Origin: a virus
Reading direction: 5' to 3' (one strand)
Virus record (IMG/VR): IMGVR_UViG_3300018009_000250
Coordinates: 1 to 32,589 of that record
DNA: 32,589 nt
The position numbers and the translations under genes were made by a program. Shown in pieces: positions 7,142 through 14,687 of this stretch; positions within the stretch are counted from its first letter, which is position 1; every line of letters starts with the position of its first letter. The notes beneath the pieces were generated by a model that saw only the letters and a program-made list of their open reading frames with translations, was not told the origin of the DNA and did not search any database.

Positions 7142-9046
7142 ATGTTCAACTTCACCACTCAAGAAATCAAGAAACAACTGCAACTCAAAGTTGCTGAAAC
7201 TGTCAGATATCTACTGCCAAACGGAACAAGATCGGGGAATGAATGGGTTGTTGGCGGAATCAATGATGGTGCTGGGAAATCCATGAAAGTGCGACTTACT
7301 GGCGACAAAGCTGGTGTGTGGAGTGATTTTGCGACCGGTGAGACTGGCGACATCATCAATCTGTGGTGCGTCACACGAAAAGTTAGTTTTGCTGATGCTA
7401 TGATCTCAATTAGGCGATACTTAGGTATAGCTGCACCGCTAAACGCTATCCCGAACAAATATATACGACCCCAGAAAATTGATTGCGCCCAGATGCAGTC
7501 TACTGCTGTGGAATATCTTGTCAATGAACGAAAACTAACACTCGAAACTATAGCTAAGTACAGAATACTTTCAGATCACCAAAATATTTTTTTCCCATAC
7601 TACCAAAATAATGAATTGATCATGATCAAATATCTGGCACTTACTCGTGGCTTAGACGGCAAGAAAAGTATGAAAGTGTCAGCAAATTCCCAACCCTGCT
7701 TATTCGGATGGCAAGCAGTGTCGGGGGATGTGAGAACAGCCGTGATTGTGGAAGGCGAAATAGATGCAATGACACTATACCAGTATGAAATCCCTTATGT
7801 GGTACTTTCAGTGCCGCTTGGTGGTGGTAGTGGAGATAAACAAAAATGGATTGCATACGAGTTTGATAGGTTAGCCCATTTCGATGAAATATTTCTTTGC
7901 TTAGACAATGATAATTCAGGGAAAGAAGCTGCAAATGAAATAGCCGATCGCCTAGGAATCCATCGTTGTCGCATAGTGAAATTACCGCACAAGGATGCGA
8001 ATGAGTGCCTACAACATGGAATATCTAGTGCTGAAATAATGGATTGCTTTGCGGTAGCTACATCTCTAGATCCTGCTGAATTGAAATTTGTTCCAAATTT
8101 CAGGAGCGAAACAAAAGAAGTATTTTCCCCACCCAATGGAATAGTGCCAGGATATAGATTGTATCAACTTGGAAATGCATCCGACAAAATCCTGTTCCGC
8201 CCACATGAACTTTCAGTATGGACAGGAACCAATGGTCACGGAAAAACTCAATTCCTTGGACAAGCAATGCTGGATTTCATTGAGCAGGGAGCTAAAGTAT
8301 GTATTGCCAGTTTGGAAATTCGGCCAGCTAGGGTTCTACACGATCTGATTCAACAAGCGGCAGCCTTGGAGAAACCAACAGAGGGGTATATTGACGCAAT
8401 AATTGATTGGTATGCCGAAAAACTAAGTATGTTTGATTTGGTGGGAACTGCTAAGACTGAAAGATTATTGCAGGTATTTGATTATGCTGTACGAAAATAT
8501 GCGATAGACGTTTTTCTGATTGATTCTTTTCTCAAGTGCGGAGTTCGCGAAGACGACTACAGCGCACAAAAAGAGTTTATTGAACAACTTAGCGACTTTG
8601 TGAATAAACACAACTGCCATATTCATCTGATTGTTCATCCGAGAAAAGGTGAGGATGAAACGCGCGTGCCAGGAAAAATGGATATCCGCGGTACTGGCTC
8701 GGTGACTGACTTGGCACATAATTGCTTTTGCATATGGCGAAACAAAAACAAAGAAGAAGCTATAGCTAAACTTGTTGGCACAAAAGAACCAGTGCCGATT
8801 GAACTACTATCGAAAATTGATGGATTTCTTCGGTGCGATAAACAGCGACACGGGAAATGGGAAGGCAGAATTGGGTTTTGGTATGATGTGGATACCCATA
8901 GGTACGTGGGTAGATATGATCAGAAGCCTAAATCATTGGTAGACTACAGCAATATACCAAGCTGTACAGCCAAATCAGATGAAAAACAGTTATTCACACA
9001 TTTAGTGGGTAATTCTGTGGATAACATCACAATATTCCCGGGATAA
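7142..9046 (+). CDS. primase-helicase (TOPRIM plus DnaB/Twinkle-type ATPase)
   Basis: 634 residues. Residues ~1-110 resemble the N-terminal module of T7-like primases but lack the zinc Cys cluster. The TOPRIM primase core shows VIVEGEIDAM (~201-210, catalytic Glu) and LCLDNDNSGKEA (~253-264). The RecA-like helicase domain has Walker A GTNGHGKTQ (~362-370), Walker B VFLIDSF (~456-462), HLIVHPRK and a basic loop ending in DIRGTGSVTDLAHN. The combination matches T7 gp4, mitochondrial Twinkle and many phage/plasmid primase-helicases that unwind DNA and lay primers at the fork. The ATG follows AGGGAAACGAG. With the gene before it this is the replication module of the element. Confidence 0.9.
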   Translation: MFNFTTQEIKKQLQLKVAETVRYLLPNGTRSGNEWVVGGINDGAGKSMKVRLTGDKAGVWSDFATGETGDIINLWCVTRKVSFADAMISIRRYLGIAAPLNAIPNKYIRPQKIDCAQMQSTAVEYLVNERKLTLETIAKYRILSDHQNIFFPYYQNNELIMIKYLALTRGLDGKKSMKVSANSQPCLFGWQAVSGDVRTAVIVEGEIDAMTLYQYEIPYVVLSVPLGGGSGDKQKWIAYEFDRLAHFDEIFLCLDNDNSGKEAANEIADRLGIHRCRIVKLPHKDANECLQHGISSAEIMDCFAVATSLDPAELKFVPNFRSETKEVFSPPNGIVPGYRLYQLGNASDKILFRPHELSVWTGTNGHGKTQFLGQAMLDFIEQGAKVCIASLEIRPARVLHDLIQQAAALEKPTEGYIDAIIDWYAEKLSMFDLVGTAKTERLLQVFDYAVRKYAIDVFLIDSFLKCGVREDDYSAQKEFIEQLSDFVNKHNCHIHLIVHPRKGEDETRVPGKMDIRGTGSVTDLAHNCFCIWRNKNKEEAIAKLVGTKEPVPIELLSKIDGFLRCDKQRHGKWEGRIGFWYDVDTHRYVGRYDQKPKSLVDYSNIPSCTAKSDEKQLFTHLVGNSVDNITIFPG

Positions 9047-9089
9047 TTAGTGATTATCGGTTGTGTATTTTTTGCGCAATGGATGTGTG

Positions 9090-9371
9090 CTAATTAACAT
9101 CATACTTCTTTTCGGTTAACGAATTAACTATGCTAATCATTTCACTTTCAACCTCATCGAGATGTCGCATGAATTGTTGATATTCTTCGTCATCCAAAAC
9201 AGAGTGCAATTCTTTTGGTGGAACATTGAGATCAATTAGCTCCCAGCGACATCTACAGTGGTGTTCAACGAATGGCATAGAGTATTCGCGAAATGATATT
9301 GCTAATCTTCGAAAGTGTTCTGTGATGTGGGTAAATAACAATGTTGAAAGCAATTCATCTTTTTGACTCAT
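9090..9371 (-). CDS. small hypothetical protein
   Basis: 93 residues; AAGGACAATC precedes the ATG. Predicted helical and acidic towards the C-terminus, with a Cys/His cluster near residues 37-42 (EHHCRCRW) that might bind a metal, though no full zinc-finger pattern is present. It lies downstream of the serine recombinase on the same strand (86-base gap) and could be read from the same long transcript. Confidence 0.5.
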   Translation of the reverse strand: MSQKDELLSTLLFTHITEHFRRLAISFREYSMPFVEHHCRCRWELIDLNVPPKELHSVLDDEEYQQFMRHLDEVESEMISIVNSLTEKKYDVN

Positions 9372-9457
9372 GATTGTCCTTAGCTTGTGGAGCTGTTGTC
9401 CATTGTGTAATATTTATTTTCTCAATGCAATTCGTTGACTGCCGACCGCAAATGTAT

Positions 9458-10030
9458 TCATGAGATTAATTTACTTCTTCCACCAGGGAAATATCTGTAG
9501 AGCGTTGCTGATGATATTTTCATTCTTCTGGCAACCTCATCTGCGCTAATACTGCTATCTAGCAATAATGTTTTTGCTACCGCAATGTCTTTTGTGTTTA
9601 ACACGTGTTTTCTTCCGCCGAATTTACCCCGATCTTTTGCAGCTTGCAAGCCTTCCATCGTTCGCTCACGAATAACTGAGCGTTCCCATTGAGCCATTGC
9701 ACCAAAAATATGAAATATTAGTTGGCCACCTGGCGTAGATGTGTCAATTGATTCTGTTAGCGAGCAAAAACCGATGTTTTTTTTCTCAAACATAGACATT
9801 AGCTCAAGTAAGTACTGAAGAGACCTCGCCAAGCGGTCTAATTTCCACACCACGAAGCGATCTTCACCTGCCCGCATGTACCCTACAGCCTCATGTAAGA
9901 TCGGTCTACTACGGTCTCCTCCTGAGGCTTTTTCAATATAGATTTTTTCACACCCTGCGGCTTTCAGGGCGTTTGTTTGTAGGTCGGGATTTTGATCTTG
10001 AGTGGAAACGCGAGCATATCCGATTAGCAT
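9458..10030 (-). CDS. serine recombinase (resolvase/DNA invertase family)
   Basis: 190 residues. The catalytic domain begins MLIGYARVSTQDQN (nucleophilic Ser in VST), with KLDRLARS (catalytic Arg pair), the SIDTSTPGGQLIF loop and the long dimer helix (MAQWERSVIRERTMEGLQAA). A C-terminal helix-turn-helix (ISADEVARRMKISSATLYRYF) binds the site. Length and layout match Tn3 resolvases and Gin/Hin invertases. The ATG at 10030 has AAGGAG eight bases upstream; the alternative GTG at 10039 overlaps that signal. It is the last member of a train of small overlapping genes. It may resolve multimers or invert a segment; no clear res or inversion site was seen. Confidence 0.92.
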   Translation of the reverse strand: MLIGYARVSTQDQNPDLQTNALKAAGCEKIYIEKASGGDRSRPILHEAVGYMRAGEDRFVVWKLDRLARSLQYLLELMSMFEKKNIGFCSLTESIDTSTPGGQLIFHIFGAMAQWERSVIRERTMEGLQAAKDRGKFGGRKHVLNTKDIAVAKTLLLDSSISADEVARRMKISSATLYRYFPGGRSKLIS

Positions 10031-10179
10031 GATCCCCACTCCTTCAACAAATCTAATACCACAGCAAGACTGTGTTGGATCTTGTCCATTTGTAGTTGTG
10101 TGCTCATTCTCCAGGTGAATAGTATTACCTGGAAGATTTCTTCATCAATATTTTTGATGGTTGCTATGTTTTTGGTCAT
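10024..10179 (-). CDS. 51-aa small protein coupled to the recombinase
   Basis: A short helical protein (starts MTKNIATIKNIDEEIFQV). Its ATG overlaps the stop of the upstream gene (ATGA) and is preceded by GGGAGCAAACAAA. Its stop overlaps the recombinase start (ATGCTAA), and its C-terminal codons contain the recombinase ribosome binding site, so translation is coupled on both sides. Pattern and spacing argue that it is a real gene. Function unknown. Confidence 0.6.
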   Translation of the reverse strand: MTKNIATIKNIDEEIFQVILFTWRMSTQLQMDKIQHSLAVVLDLLKEWGSC

Positions 10180-10781
10180 TTTGTTTGCTCCCGATGTAAA
10201 CATGCGTTTGTTTGTTTGGCAATATCAGCCCAATAGTTGACAAGCTCATAGTCTTCTAGTTGTTTCACAGTAAATAATGTTCTTCCCTCGTCCAGTATTT
10301 GCGGAGTAATTTCCCACATGAAATTGCGATTATCTGGATTGTGGAACTTCCATTTAGTGAGTGAATCTAAGAAATGAAGAAGATCATGAGTAAAAATGAA
10401 GCTATTGAGATAAACAAAATTTTCCCAACTTTCAGGGGCAGAAAGATTGCATAATTCTACTTCTTGCGTCCATGCCTCGATAGAGTATATTGCTTTAGTT
10501 AGTTCTCTGCTAATGACTGCCCGTTTTCTGGGAAATTCATTGTATGCTTTTTCGATATTATCTAAGTGTTTTTCTAGGTTTTTGTCTACAGTAGACATGC
10601 GAGATGAATGTTTTTCAATTTTCGATATAACGAATAATATCCATAGTTTTTTGCTGACTAATAGTTCACATTTTCTGAGCATTAAATAATTATCTCGATC
10701 TTCTTGTTTAGCCATTCTTTCAAATCTAAATTCTTCAGAAAAATCTGGTATTTTTCGTGCATATTCTTCTTGTTCGGTCAT
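10176..10781 (-). CDS. hypothetical helical protein, 201 aa
   Basis: The largest of the small-protein train. AAAGGAG followed by TAAACAAA precedes the ATG; this leader is identical to that of the gene at 16079-16363. Predicted all-alpha, with long amphipathic segments (ISKIEKHSSRMSTVDKNLEKHL) and a Trp/Phe-rich middle. The ribosome binding site lies inside the end of the upstream gene. No family recognised. Confidence 0.65.
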   Translation of the reverse strand: MTEQEEYARKIPDFSEEFRFERMAKQEDRDNYLMLRKCELLVSKKLWILFVISKIEKHSSRMSTVDKNLEKHLDNIEKAYNEFPRKRAVISRELTKAIYSIEAWTQEVELCNLSAPESWENFVYLNSFIFTHDLLHFLDSLTKWKFHNPDNRNFMWEITPQILDEGRTLFTVKQLEDYELVNYWADIAKQTNACLHREQTK

Positions 10782-10786
10782 TTTGT

Positions 10787-11176
10787 TTACTCCTTTAGGT
10801 TTGATTTAATTCCGCATTTCATATAACTAATGTGGTCGCATATTTTCACTGTTTCGCCTGGACTGCTTGTTTTTTCCGCATCAATTATTTTGTCGCAAAT
10901 AATACTTGCAACTCTTTTTGCGTCTTCTTCTTTGTTCATATTGATTTGGTCGGTAACAGGAAAATGTGCCCATGGGCTATTTATCACTTCTGGTAGCTCG
11001 GCAATTATTTCGAGTAATGTTTTGCGACATTTGTCCATCAACTCATACATTTCCGATGATGTTTTTCCTTCTGGGTGTCCATAGGTTTTTAGTTGACCAT
11101 CAAAATAATTAATAGTTTTGATGCAATATTGCATCGACAATTTTATGTGTTTCAGAATAGTTTTTTGTTTTTTCAT
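10787..11176 (-). CDS. hypothetical helical protein, 129 aa
   Basis: The start codon overlaps the stop of the upstream gene by ATGA, and its last codons supply the AAAGGAG of the downstream gene. Predicted helical, basic at the N-terminus, with scattered Cys. It shares the two-helix style of the other members of the train (helix, short loop, helix with C....L..I..LP). Function unknown. Confidence 0.6.
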   Translation of the reverse strand: MKKQKTILKHIKLSMQYCIKTINYFDGQLKTYGHPEGKTSSEMYELMDKCRKTLLEIIAELPEVINSPWAHFPVTDQINMNKEEDAKRVASIICDKIIDAEKTSSPGETVKICDHISYMKCGIKSNLKE

Positions 11177-11415
11177 GCTGTGTTTCCTTCTATTTCTTTC
11201 ATTATTTTGTTCCAGCGTAGTGCTTGCATTTTGTTTGATAATTTACTTGCTTGGGGTGTCGGGTGAAGTTTGCGAAATGTCAGCCTTTCATGCTGCTGGC
11301 ATCTCGTGTAAATCATCATTAAGTCACTATTTCTAGTTTTTGCCAGCTTTTTTGTTAATTGCTTCATGTGTCTTTCATAGATTATTTTGTCAATGTAATA
11401 GCTAAGTGATTTCAT
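11173..11415 (-). CDS. small basic protein, 80 aa
   Basis: Overlaps both neighbours by ATGA. Highly basic (MKQLTKKLAKTRNSD, RLTFRKLHPTP), predicted helical; possibly nucleic-acid binding. No family recognised. The gene is kept because it is locked between overlapping genes in one operon. Confidence 0.55.
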   Translation of the reverse strand: MKSLSYYIDKIIYERHMKQLTKKLAKTRNSDLMMIYTRCQQHERLTFRKLHPTPQASKLSNKMQALRWNKIMKEIEGNTA

Positions 11416-11690
11416 GTGTGTTTCACTCCATTTGGTTCAACATTTTTTTCTTTCCAGTTGTTTTGGATTTCCTCAAGAATTACCATAATTTTTTTGTTTG
11501 CATTGATGATATTTGCGGATCTGTTTATACATTCTTGGGCTAATTCTGTTATCTTATCAAGATCAATGATATCTCTGTGGATCATCATCAATATTCCCAT
11601 CCCAGCAGCTCTACTTGGATTACACGTGATTGATTCTGATAATTCGAATAGTTGAGATAATTGTGTTTGAGATATTTCTATTGGATTCAT
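11412..11690 (-). CDS. small helical protein, 92 aa
   Basis: The ATG at 11690 (MNPIEISQTQLSQ) is chosen because AAAGGGGTATAGC lies directly upstream; an in-frame ATG 24 bases earlier lacks this. Predicted as two or three helices with a hydrophobic, Met/Ile-rich core (GILMMIHRDIIDLDKI). The stop overlaps the next start by ATGA. Function unknown. Confidence 0.6.
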   Translation of the reverse strand: MNPIEISQTQLSQLFELSESITCNPSRAAGMGILMMIHRDIIDLDKITELAQECINRSANIINANKKIMVILEEIQNNWKEKNVEPNGVKHT

Positions 11691-11691
11691 G

Positions 11692-11745
11692 CTATACCCC
11701 TTTAAATAATTCAAATCGATCTTTTAATTCTGTGAAATATTTCAT
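11692..11745 (-). CDS. 17-aa leader-like peptide between two small genes
   Basis: An ATGA overlap with the stop of the 11742 gene opens a 17-codon frame (MKYFTELKDRFELFKGV) that ends in TAG one base before the next ATG; its last codons contain that gene's AAAGGGG. It may serve only to couple translation across the gap. Low confidence as a functional product. Confidence 0.25.
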   Translation of the reverse strand: MKYFTELKDRFELFKGV

Positions 11746-11957
11746 ACTAAACCCCACTTGTTGAAGATAAATTCTTTGCTTGTTTGATGTGTTAAAATTG
11801 CCTTGGTTACTAAACGATATGCAACTAGTAAATCATTAATATCTTTGCAGTGTGCTAGCAAATCGGATATGCGAGCAGCTATTGTAGCTGGACTGCTTTC
11901 TGGATGCATATTACTTGTTTTTTCAGTGTTTTTTGATTTTTTCTCTATTTTAGTCAT
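11742..11957 (-). CDS. small helical protein, 71 aa
   Basis: AAAAGGGGTGTAGC precedes the ATG, almost the same leader as the 11690 gene, suggesting cassette duplication. The first 20 residues are polar (Lys, Ser), followed by two helices (IAARISDLLAHCKDINDLLVAYRLV). The upstream gene ends one base before this ATG (TAGCATG). Function unknown. Confidence 0.55.
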   Translation of the reverse strand: MTKIEKKSKNTEKTSNMHPESSPATIAARISDLLAHCKDINDLLVAYRLVTKAILTHQTSKEFIFNKWGLV

Positions 11958-11958
11958 G

Positions 11959-12195
11959 CTACACCCCTTTTGCTAAATTGCTAATTAATTGTTTGTTTGT
12001 TTTTGCAATGCTCACAGATTCATCTGAACAAATATGTACTGCTCTTTCAATAGCTCCAAGTGTCAGCATTATTTCAGTTCTGAGTTTTACGCATAAGTCT
12101 GAGATGTATTTAACATTGCCATGTAAACAGTCAGTTGTAACGCTAATAGTTTCAAGTAAGTCTTGAGTTTGTTGTGATATTTTGTTTGTATTCAT
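11959..12195 (-). CDS. small helical protein, first gene of the minus train
   Basis: The ATG at 12195 (MNTNKISQQTQDLLE) follows GGGGAGAGAAAT; an upstream in-frame ATG lacks a ribosome binding site and would lie on the promoter. 78 residues, predicted coiled, amphipathic helices. It is ~25 bases from the predicted start of transcription of the 12228-12256 promoter and opens the train that ends in the serine recombinase. Confidence 0.6.
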   Translation of the reverse strand: MNTNKISQQTQDLLETISVTTDCLHGNVKYISDLCVKLRTEIMLTLGAIERAVHICSDESVSIAKTNKQLISNLAKGV

Positions 12196-12227
12196 ATTTC
12201 TCTCCCCTGTTTTTAAGTATTTGTTAC

Positions 12228-12256
12228 AGTAAAACATAATTCAAGATTGCCGTCAA
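12228..12256 (-). promoter_or_regulatory. extended -10 promoter for the minus train
   Basis: Read on the minus strand: TTGACG, 17-bp spacer ending TGT, then TTTACT (TGnTTTACT is an extended -10). It is one arm of a long inverted repeat whose other arm is the plus-strand promoter at 12290. The same sequence occurs at 16542-16570. Confidence 0.7.
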
Positions 12257-12289
12257 CAGCTTGTGTAAATATTTTTTTGAAGGCGGTGA

Positions 12290-12318
12290 TTGACGGTAAT
12301 CAATATTTATGTTTCACT
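12290..12318 (+). promoter_or_regulatory. extended -10 promoter for the plus train
   Basis: TTGACG (12290-12295), 17-bp spacer, TTCACT (12313-12318) with TG two bases upstream. It mirrors the minus promoter at 12228 across a 33-bp centre. The conserved bases go beyond the promoter core (TTGACRGYRATC, TTATGTTTYACTGTRA), so a shared operator is likely. Confidence 0.7.
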
Positions 12319-12344
12319 GTGATTAACAAATCGGAGGTGAGAAA

Positions 12345-12521
12345 ATGCTAAAAAAAGGAAGAAAAGGAGGTACGCAAAGAGGTATATCTACAAATATTGA
12401 TGCTAGCGTATACAACAATTTGAGTGCGTATTGCAAATTGCAAGGATTGACTATACGTGCCTGGGTTGAAAGCCAGGCTAGAAAATTACCTAAGGTGATT
12501 GTGGAAGAAACAATTAAATGA
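12345..12521 (+). CDS. ribbon-helix-helix DNA-binding protein, 58 aa
   Basis: GGAGGTGAGAAA before the ATG is the strongest ribosome binding site in the region. After a basic tip (LKKGRKGGTQR) comes a short strand GISTNIDASVYNNL and two helices (YNNLSAYCKLQGLT, RAWVESQARKL), the Arc/CopG/MetJ ribbon-helix-helix pattern. Such proteins bind as dimers to short repeats. It is the first gene after the inverted-repeat promoter pair, so it probably autoregulates this operon and the divergent one. Too short to be noticed by most gene callers. Confidence 0.7.
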   Translation: MLKKGRKGGTQRGISTNIDASVYNNLSAYCKLQGLTIRAWVESQARKLPKVIVEETIK

Positions 12522-12555
12522 ACTGGAAAATGAAACAAACAAAAAGGGGTAAAAA

Positions 12556-12855
12556 ATGAAGACAGAAAAAATAACACATCCAATGCTAAATAGAAGATGT
12601 CTCATTAGAACATATTCGGCTGGAGTACATATAGGCGATCTAGTCTACATAGATGGCATGGAGTGTAAATTAGAAAATGCATTACGCCTATGGAAATGGG
12701 AGGGTGGAGGATTGTCGTTGTCTGCTGTCGCAAACAATGGAATAAAAGGTGGAAGGCTAAATAAAACAGGGGAAATATATTTAACAAATATTATTGAAAT
12801 AATCCCTACAACTAAAATTGCTGAGGTATCATATGCAAAATTTATTGAAGACTAA
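12556..12855 (+). CDS. phage-type protein resembling DUF6948
   Basis: 99 residues, AAAAGGGGTAAAAA before ATG. The pattern LIRTYSAGVHIGDLVYIDGMECKLENALRLWKWEGG...LS..A..G followed by IYLTNIIEIIP is one I associate with a phage/prophage family (DUF6948) of unknown role, a mixed beta fold with a conserved RTYSAGV motif. Its end overlaps the Gly-rich repeat gene. The assignment is from memory of the motif. Confidence 0.6.
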   Translation: MKTEKITHPMLNRRCLIRTYSAGVHIGDLVYIDGMECKLENALRLWKWEGGGLSLSAVANNGIKGGRLNKTGEIYLTNIIEIIPTTKIAEVSYAKFIED

Positions 12856-13096
12856 TAGAGGTTGTCATATTAGTGGCGATGGCGATGGCTATGGCTATGG
12901 CGATGGCTCTGGCTATGGCGATGGCTATGGCTATGGCGATGGCTCTGGCTATGGCTCTGGCGATGGCGATGGCTCTGGCTATGGCTCTGGCGATGGCGAT
13001 GGCTATGGCTCTGGCGATGGCTCTGGCGATGGCGATGGCTATGGCTATGGCGATGGCTATGGCTATGGCTCTGGCTATGGCTCTGGCGATGGCTAA
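12833..13096 (+). CDS. glycine-rich repeat protein, (Gly-Asp/Tyr/Ser)36
   Basis: 87 residues: MQNLLKTNRGCHIS, then 36 Gly-X dipeptides with X = Asp, Tyr or Ser. GAGGTATC lies just before the ATG and the gene overlaps the previous one by 23 bases. Similar Gly/Tyr/Asp/Ser dipeptide proteins occur in some phage genomes beside DUF6948-like genes (from memory), so this is the likelier reading frame. The other forward frame reads (Met-Ala/Leu-Ala)n and is open too, because every 6-bp unit is GGCNNT. The product is probably disordered or phase-separating, with low certainty about its role. Confidence 0.5.
   Translation: MQNLLKTNRGCHISGDGDGYGYGDGSGYGDGYGYGDGSGYGSGDGDGSGYGSGDGDGYGSGDGSGDGDGYGYGDGYGYGSGYGSGDG
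12875..13093. repeat. 36-copy degenerate hexanucleotide tandem repeat GGC(GA/TA/TC)T
   Basis: From 12875 to 13090 every six bases read GGCGAT, GGCTAT or GGCTCT, giving 36 units in exact phase, then a final GGC. Copy-number change would keep all frames. The array is open in two forward frames and two reverse frames. Confidence 0.95.
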
Positions 13097-13430
13097 CATC
13101 AACAAGCATGGGCAAAAACATATTCTTGTTGATTCTCTCACAAGTATTATCGAGTGGATCAGGGCAGACCTAAGCAGTATGTGTGATGTAGATAAATACA
13201 TACTTATCCGACAACTGGAAGATTTTAGGTTTGTGCTAAAAGAAGTTTTAGATGAAAATGAAGAAAAATTGACAGACTACAAGAATATTATATTTCAATT
13301 AGAAACTGAACAAGAAAAAGATAAATATAAACAAATTGCTGAAAGTAATAGAAGAAAACAAAAAAAGCAAATTGCTGAAAGTAATAAAAAAAACAAAAAA
13401 GGGGATGAAAATGACGCTATCAGAGAATGA
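13089..13430 (+). CDS. helical protein with basic C-terminal repeat, 113 aa
   Basis: The ATG overlaps the stop of the Gly-rich gene (ATGGCTAA), pointing to coupled translation; no separate ribosome binding site is seen inside the repeat. Residues ~10-60 contain helices with the DVDKYILIRQLEDFRFVLKE type seen in neighbouring genes. The end carries a 10-residue repeat (KQIAESNRRK, KQIAESNKKN) and poly-Lys. The same frame is open through the repeat as (Met-Ala)n, so a longer form starting at GTG 12873 cannot be excluded. Confidence 0.55.
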   Translation: MANINKHGQKHILVDSLTSIIEWIRADLSSMCDVDKYILIRQLEDFRFVLKEVLDENEEKLTDYKNIIFQLETEQEKDKYKQIAESNRRKQKKQIAESNKKNKKGDENDAIRE

Positions 13431-13695
13431 AGGAAGGGAAATTCACGCATGGGACTTGGAGTGGTTCGTAAAAGCAAAGGTGGCAGATGTAGACGTGATC
13501 CTCAGGCTATACACGCGACTGGTGCAAGCTGAGGGCTATGTAGAAAAGTTGCTGGCAACATTCCGCGAAGATGGAATAGTGCTAGTAGATAAAAATAATC
13601 GCTGCATAGTTGAGTGGTTAACTGATGAAAGTAATATACAGTTTCTAGCCAGAGTAGAAGATAAATATTCAGCAAAGGCGGTAGATAATGAGTAA
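13411..13695 (+). CDS. small helical protein, 94 aa
   Basis: The ATG at 13411 lies after AAAAGGGGATGAAA and overlaps the previous gene by 20 bases. Contains EIHAWDLEWFVKAKVADVD, then helices ending in a DESNIQFLARVEDKY segment, like the D-x-D...ELL motif closing several neighbours. Part of the plus-strand train; function unknown. Confidence 0.6.
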   Translation: MTLSENEGREIHAWDLEWFVKAKVADVDVILRLYTRLVQAEGYVEKLLATFREDGIVLVDKNNRCIVEWLTDESNIQFLARVEDKYSAKAVDNE

Positions 13696-13951
13696 ATATA
13701 TTTCGTGGGATGATCCAAGCTTGTCGGAAAATGAAAAAATAATAATTCAATTGTTGGAGTGGCTAGGTAGAGCTAATACTACAGCAAACATGTTGAACGG
13801 AGCTTTTATAGGATATGCTGCGTCTCGTGGCGATAGAATGAAAGATATTTTGCTACATTATGCCGATGAAATTAGAGAATATTTTGTAGATGTTAATAAT
13901 TCTGAATTACTAGAAAAACTTGATAAGAAATATGGAATAAATCATGAGTAA
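13688..13951 (+). CDS. small helical protein, 87 aa
   Basis: Overlaps the previous stop by eight bases (ATGAGTAA) with AAAGGCGG upstream. Acidic, helical; ends VDVNNSELLEKLDKKYG, a variant of the closing motif shared by the train. No known family. Confidence 0.6.
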   Translation: MSKYISWDDPSLSENEKIIIQLLEWLGRANTTANMLNGAFIGYAASRGDRMKDILLHYADEIREYFVDVNNSELLEKLDKKYGINHE

Positions 13952-14189
13952 TGCTAGCAATATTAAGTCACAAGTTGAGTTGTTGCAGGAAGAAAACAAA
14001 TTACTAAAACAACAGGCTGTTGTAGATGCTCAAAACATATATATGTTAGTTACATTTGTAGATCGTATTCAGTATCTTGTTGCTGCAATGCCGACATTTA
14101 TGAGACATGTTGAGAAAATATTAGATTATGATGAAGATACACAAAAGTTGCGTACGTTTTTGCGAAAGTATCAATCAGAGAAATTGTAA
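13944..14189 (+). CDS. small coiled-coil protein, 81 aa
   Basis: Starts with the same eight-base overlap (ATGAGTAA). The first ~30 residues form a leucine-zipper-like coil (VELLQEENKLLKQQAVVD). The second half (RHVEKILDYDEDTQKLRTFL) matches the train's D-x-D...L..L ending. Function unknown. Confidence 0.6.
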   Translation: MSNASNIKSQVELLQEENKLLKQQAVVDAQNIYMLVTFVDRIQYLVAAMPTFMRHVEKILDYDEDTQKLRTFLRKYQSEKL

Positions 14190-14191
14190 AA

Positions 14192-14443
14192 ATGAAAATA
14201 GCTGAAATGCAACATAGAATATTGCAAGAAAAAAAGATCACCACAGAACTTCTATATGTCATCAAAGCAATGCAAAAATTGTACAAACTAACTTATTCTT
14301 CTCAAGGATATTTGCGAAGATATTCAACAGTTGATAGTTGGAATTTGGAAAAGTTGCTAGCTGTGATGAATTGCGATGTGGACAAAGAATTTGAAGAACT
14401 AAAAAAATTACTAGTAGAAACAGGATGTAAACCACATGAATAA
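14192..14443 (+). CDS. small helical protein, 83 aa
   Basis: Follows the previous stop by two bases. Basic N-terminal helix (MKIAEMQHRILQEKK), Tyr-rich middle, and CDVDKEFEELKKLLVETG at the end, the clearest copy of the shared closing motif. The end overlaps the next start (ATGAATAA). Function unknown. Confidence 0.6.
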   Translation: MKIAEMQHRILQEKKITTELLYVIKAMQKLYKLTYSSQGYLRRYSTVDSWNLEKLLAVMNCDVDKEFEELKKLLVETGCKPHE

Positions 14444-14687
14444 TCGAGACGAAACAATACAAAAATTAATCAAACACGTTGACGAATCACGCACAATCAT
14501 TGAAACTATGATTCATGATAATTACTCAGGGAAAGATGCCGAAAAAATGCAGAATAACATTGGCATAATTACTAAACGTGATTCACAATTTGCTAGCAAA
14601 ATAGCAGATTGGTTATATGACGGAGATATGCAGGAATTATTACAGAAAAACAAAAAATATTATGCAGAGGAGTATGTGAAAAAATGA
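14436..14687 (+). CDS. small helical protein, 83 aa
   Basis: Starts within the previous gene (ATGAATAA overlap). Two helices and a WLYDGDMQELLQKNKKYY ending that repeats the closing motif. Overlaps the next gene by ATGA. Function unknown. Confidence 0.6.
   Translation: MNNRDETIQKLIKHVDESRTIIETMIHDNYSGKDAEKMQNNIGIITKRDSQFASKIADWLYDGDMQELLQKNKKYYAEEYVKK

Noticed and set aside
7159-8719. Minus-strand open frames inside the primase-helicase gene
   Set aside because: The plus-strand gene has continuous TOPRIM and helicase motifs; the antisense frames have no start signals.
10031-10039. GTG start of the serine recombinase
   Set aside because: It overlaps the AAGGAG ribosome binding site that serves the ATG at 10030, where the family's usual MLIGYARVST begins.
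12842-13201. Antisense open frames through the hexamer repeat (Ala-Ile/Ala-Arg and His-Ser/Gln repeats)
   Set aside because: They are by-products of the GGCNNT unit, have no ribosome binding site and oppose a well-supported operon.
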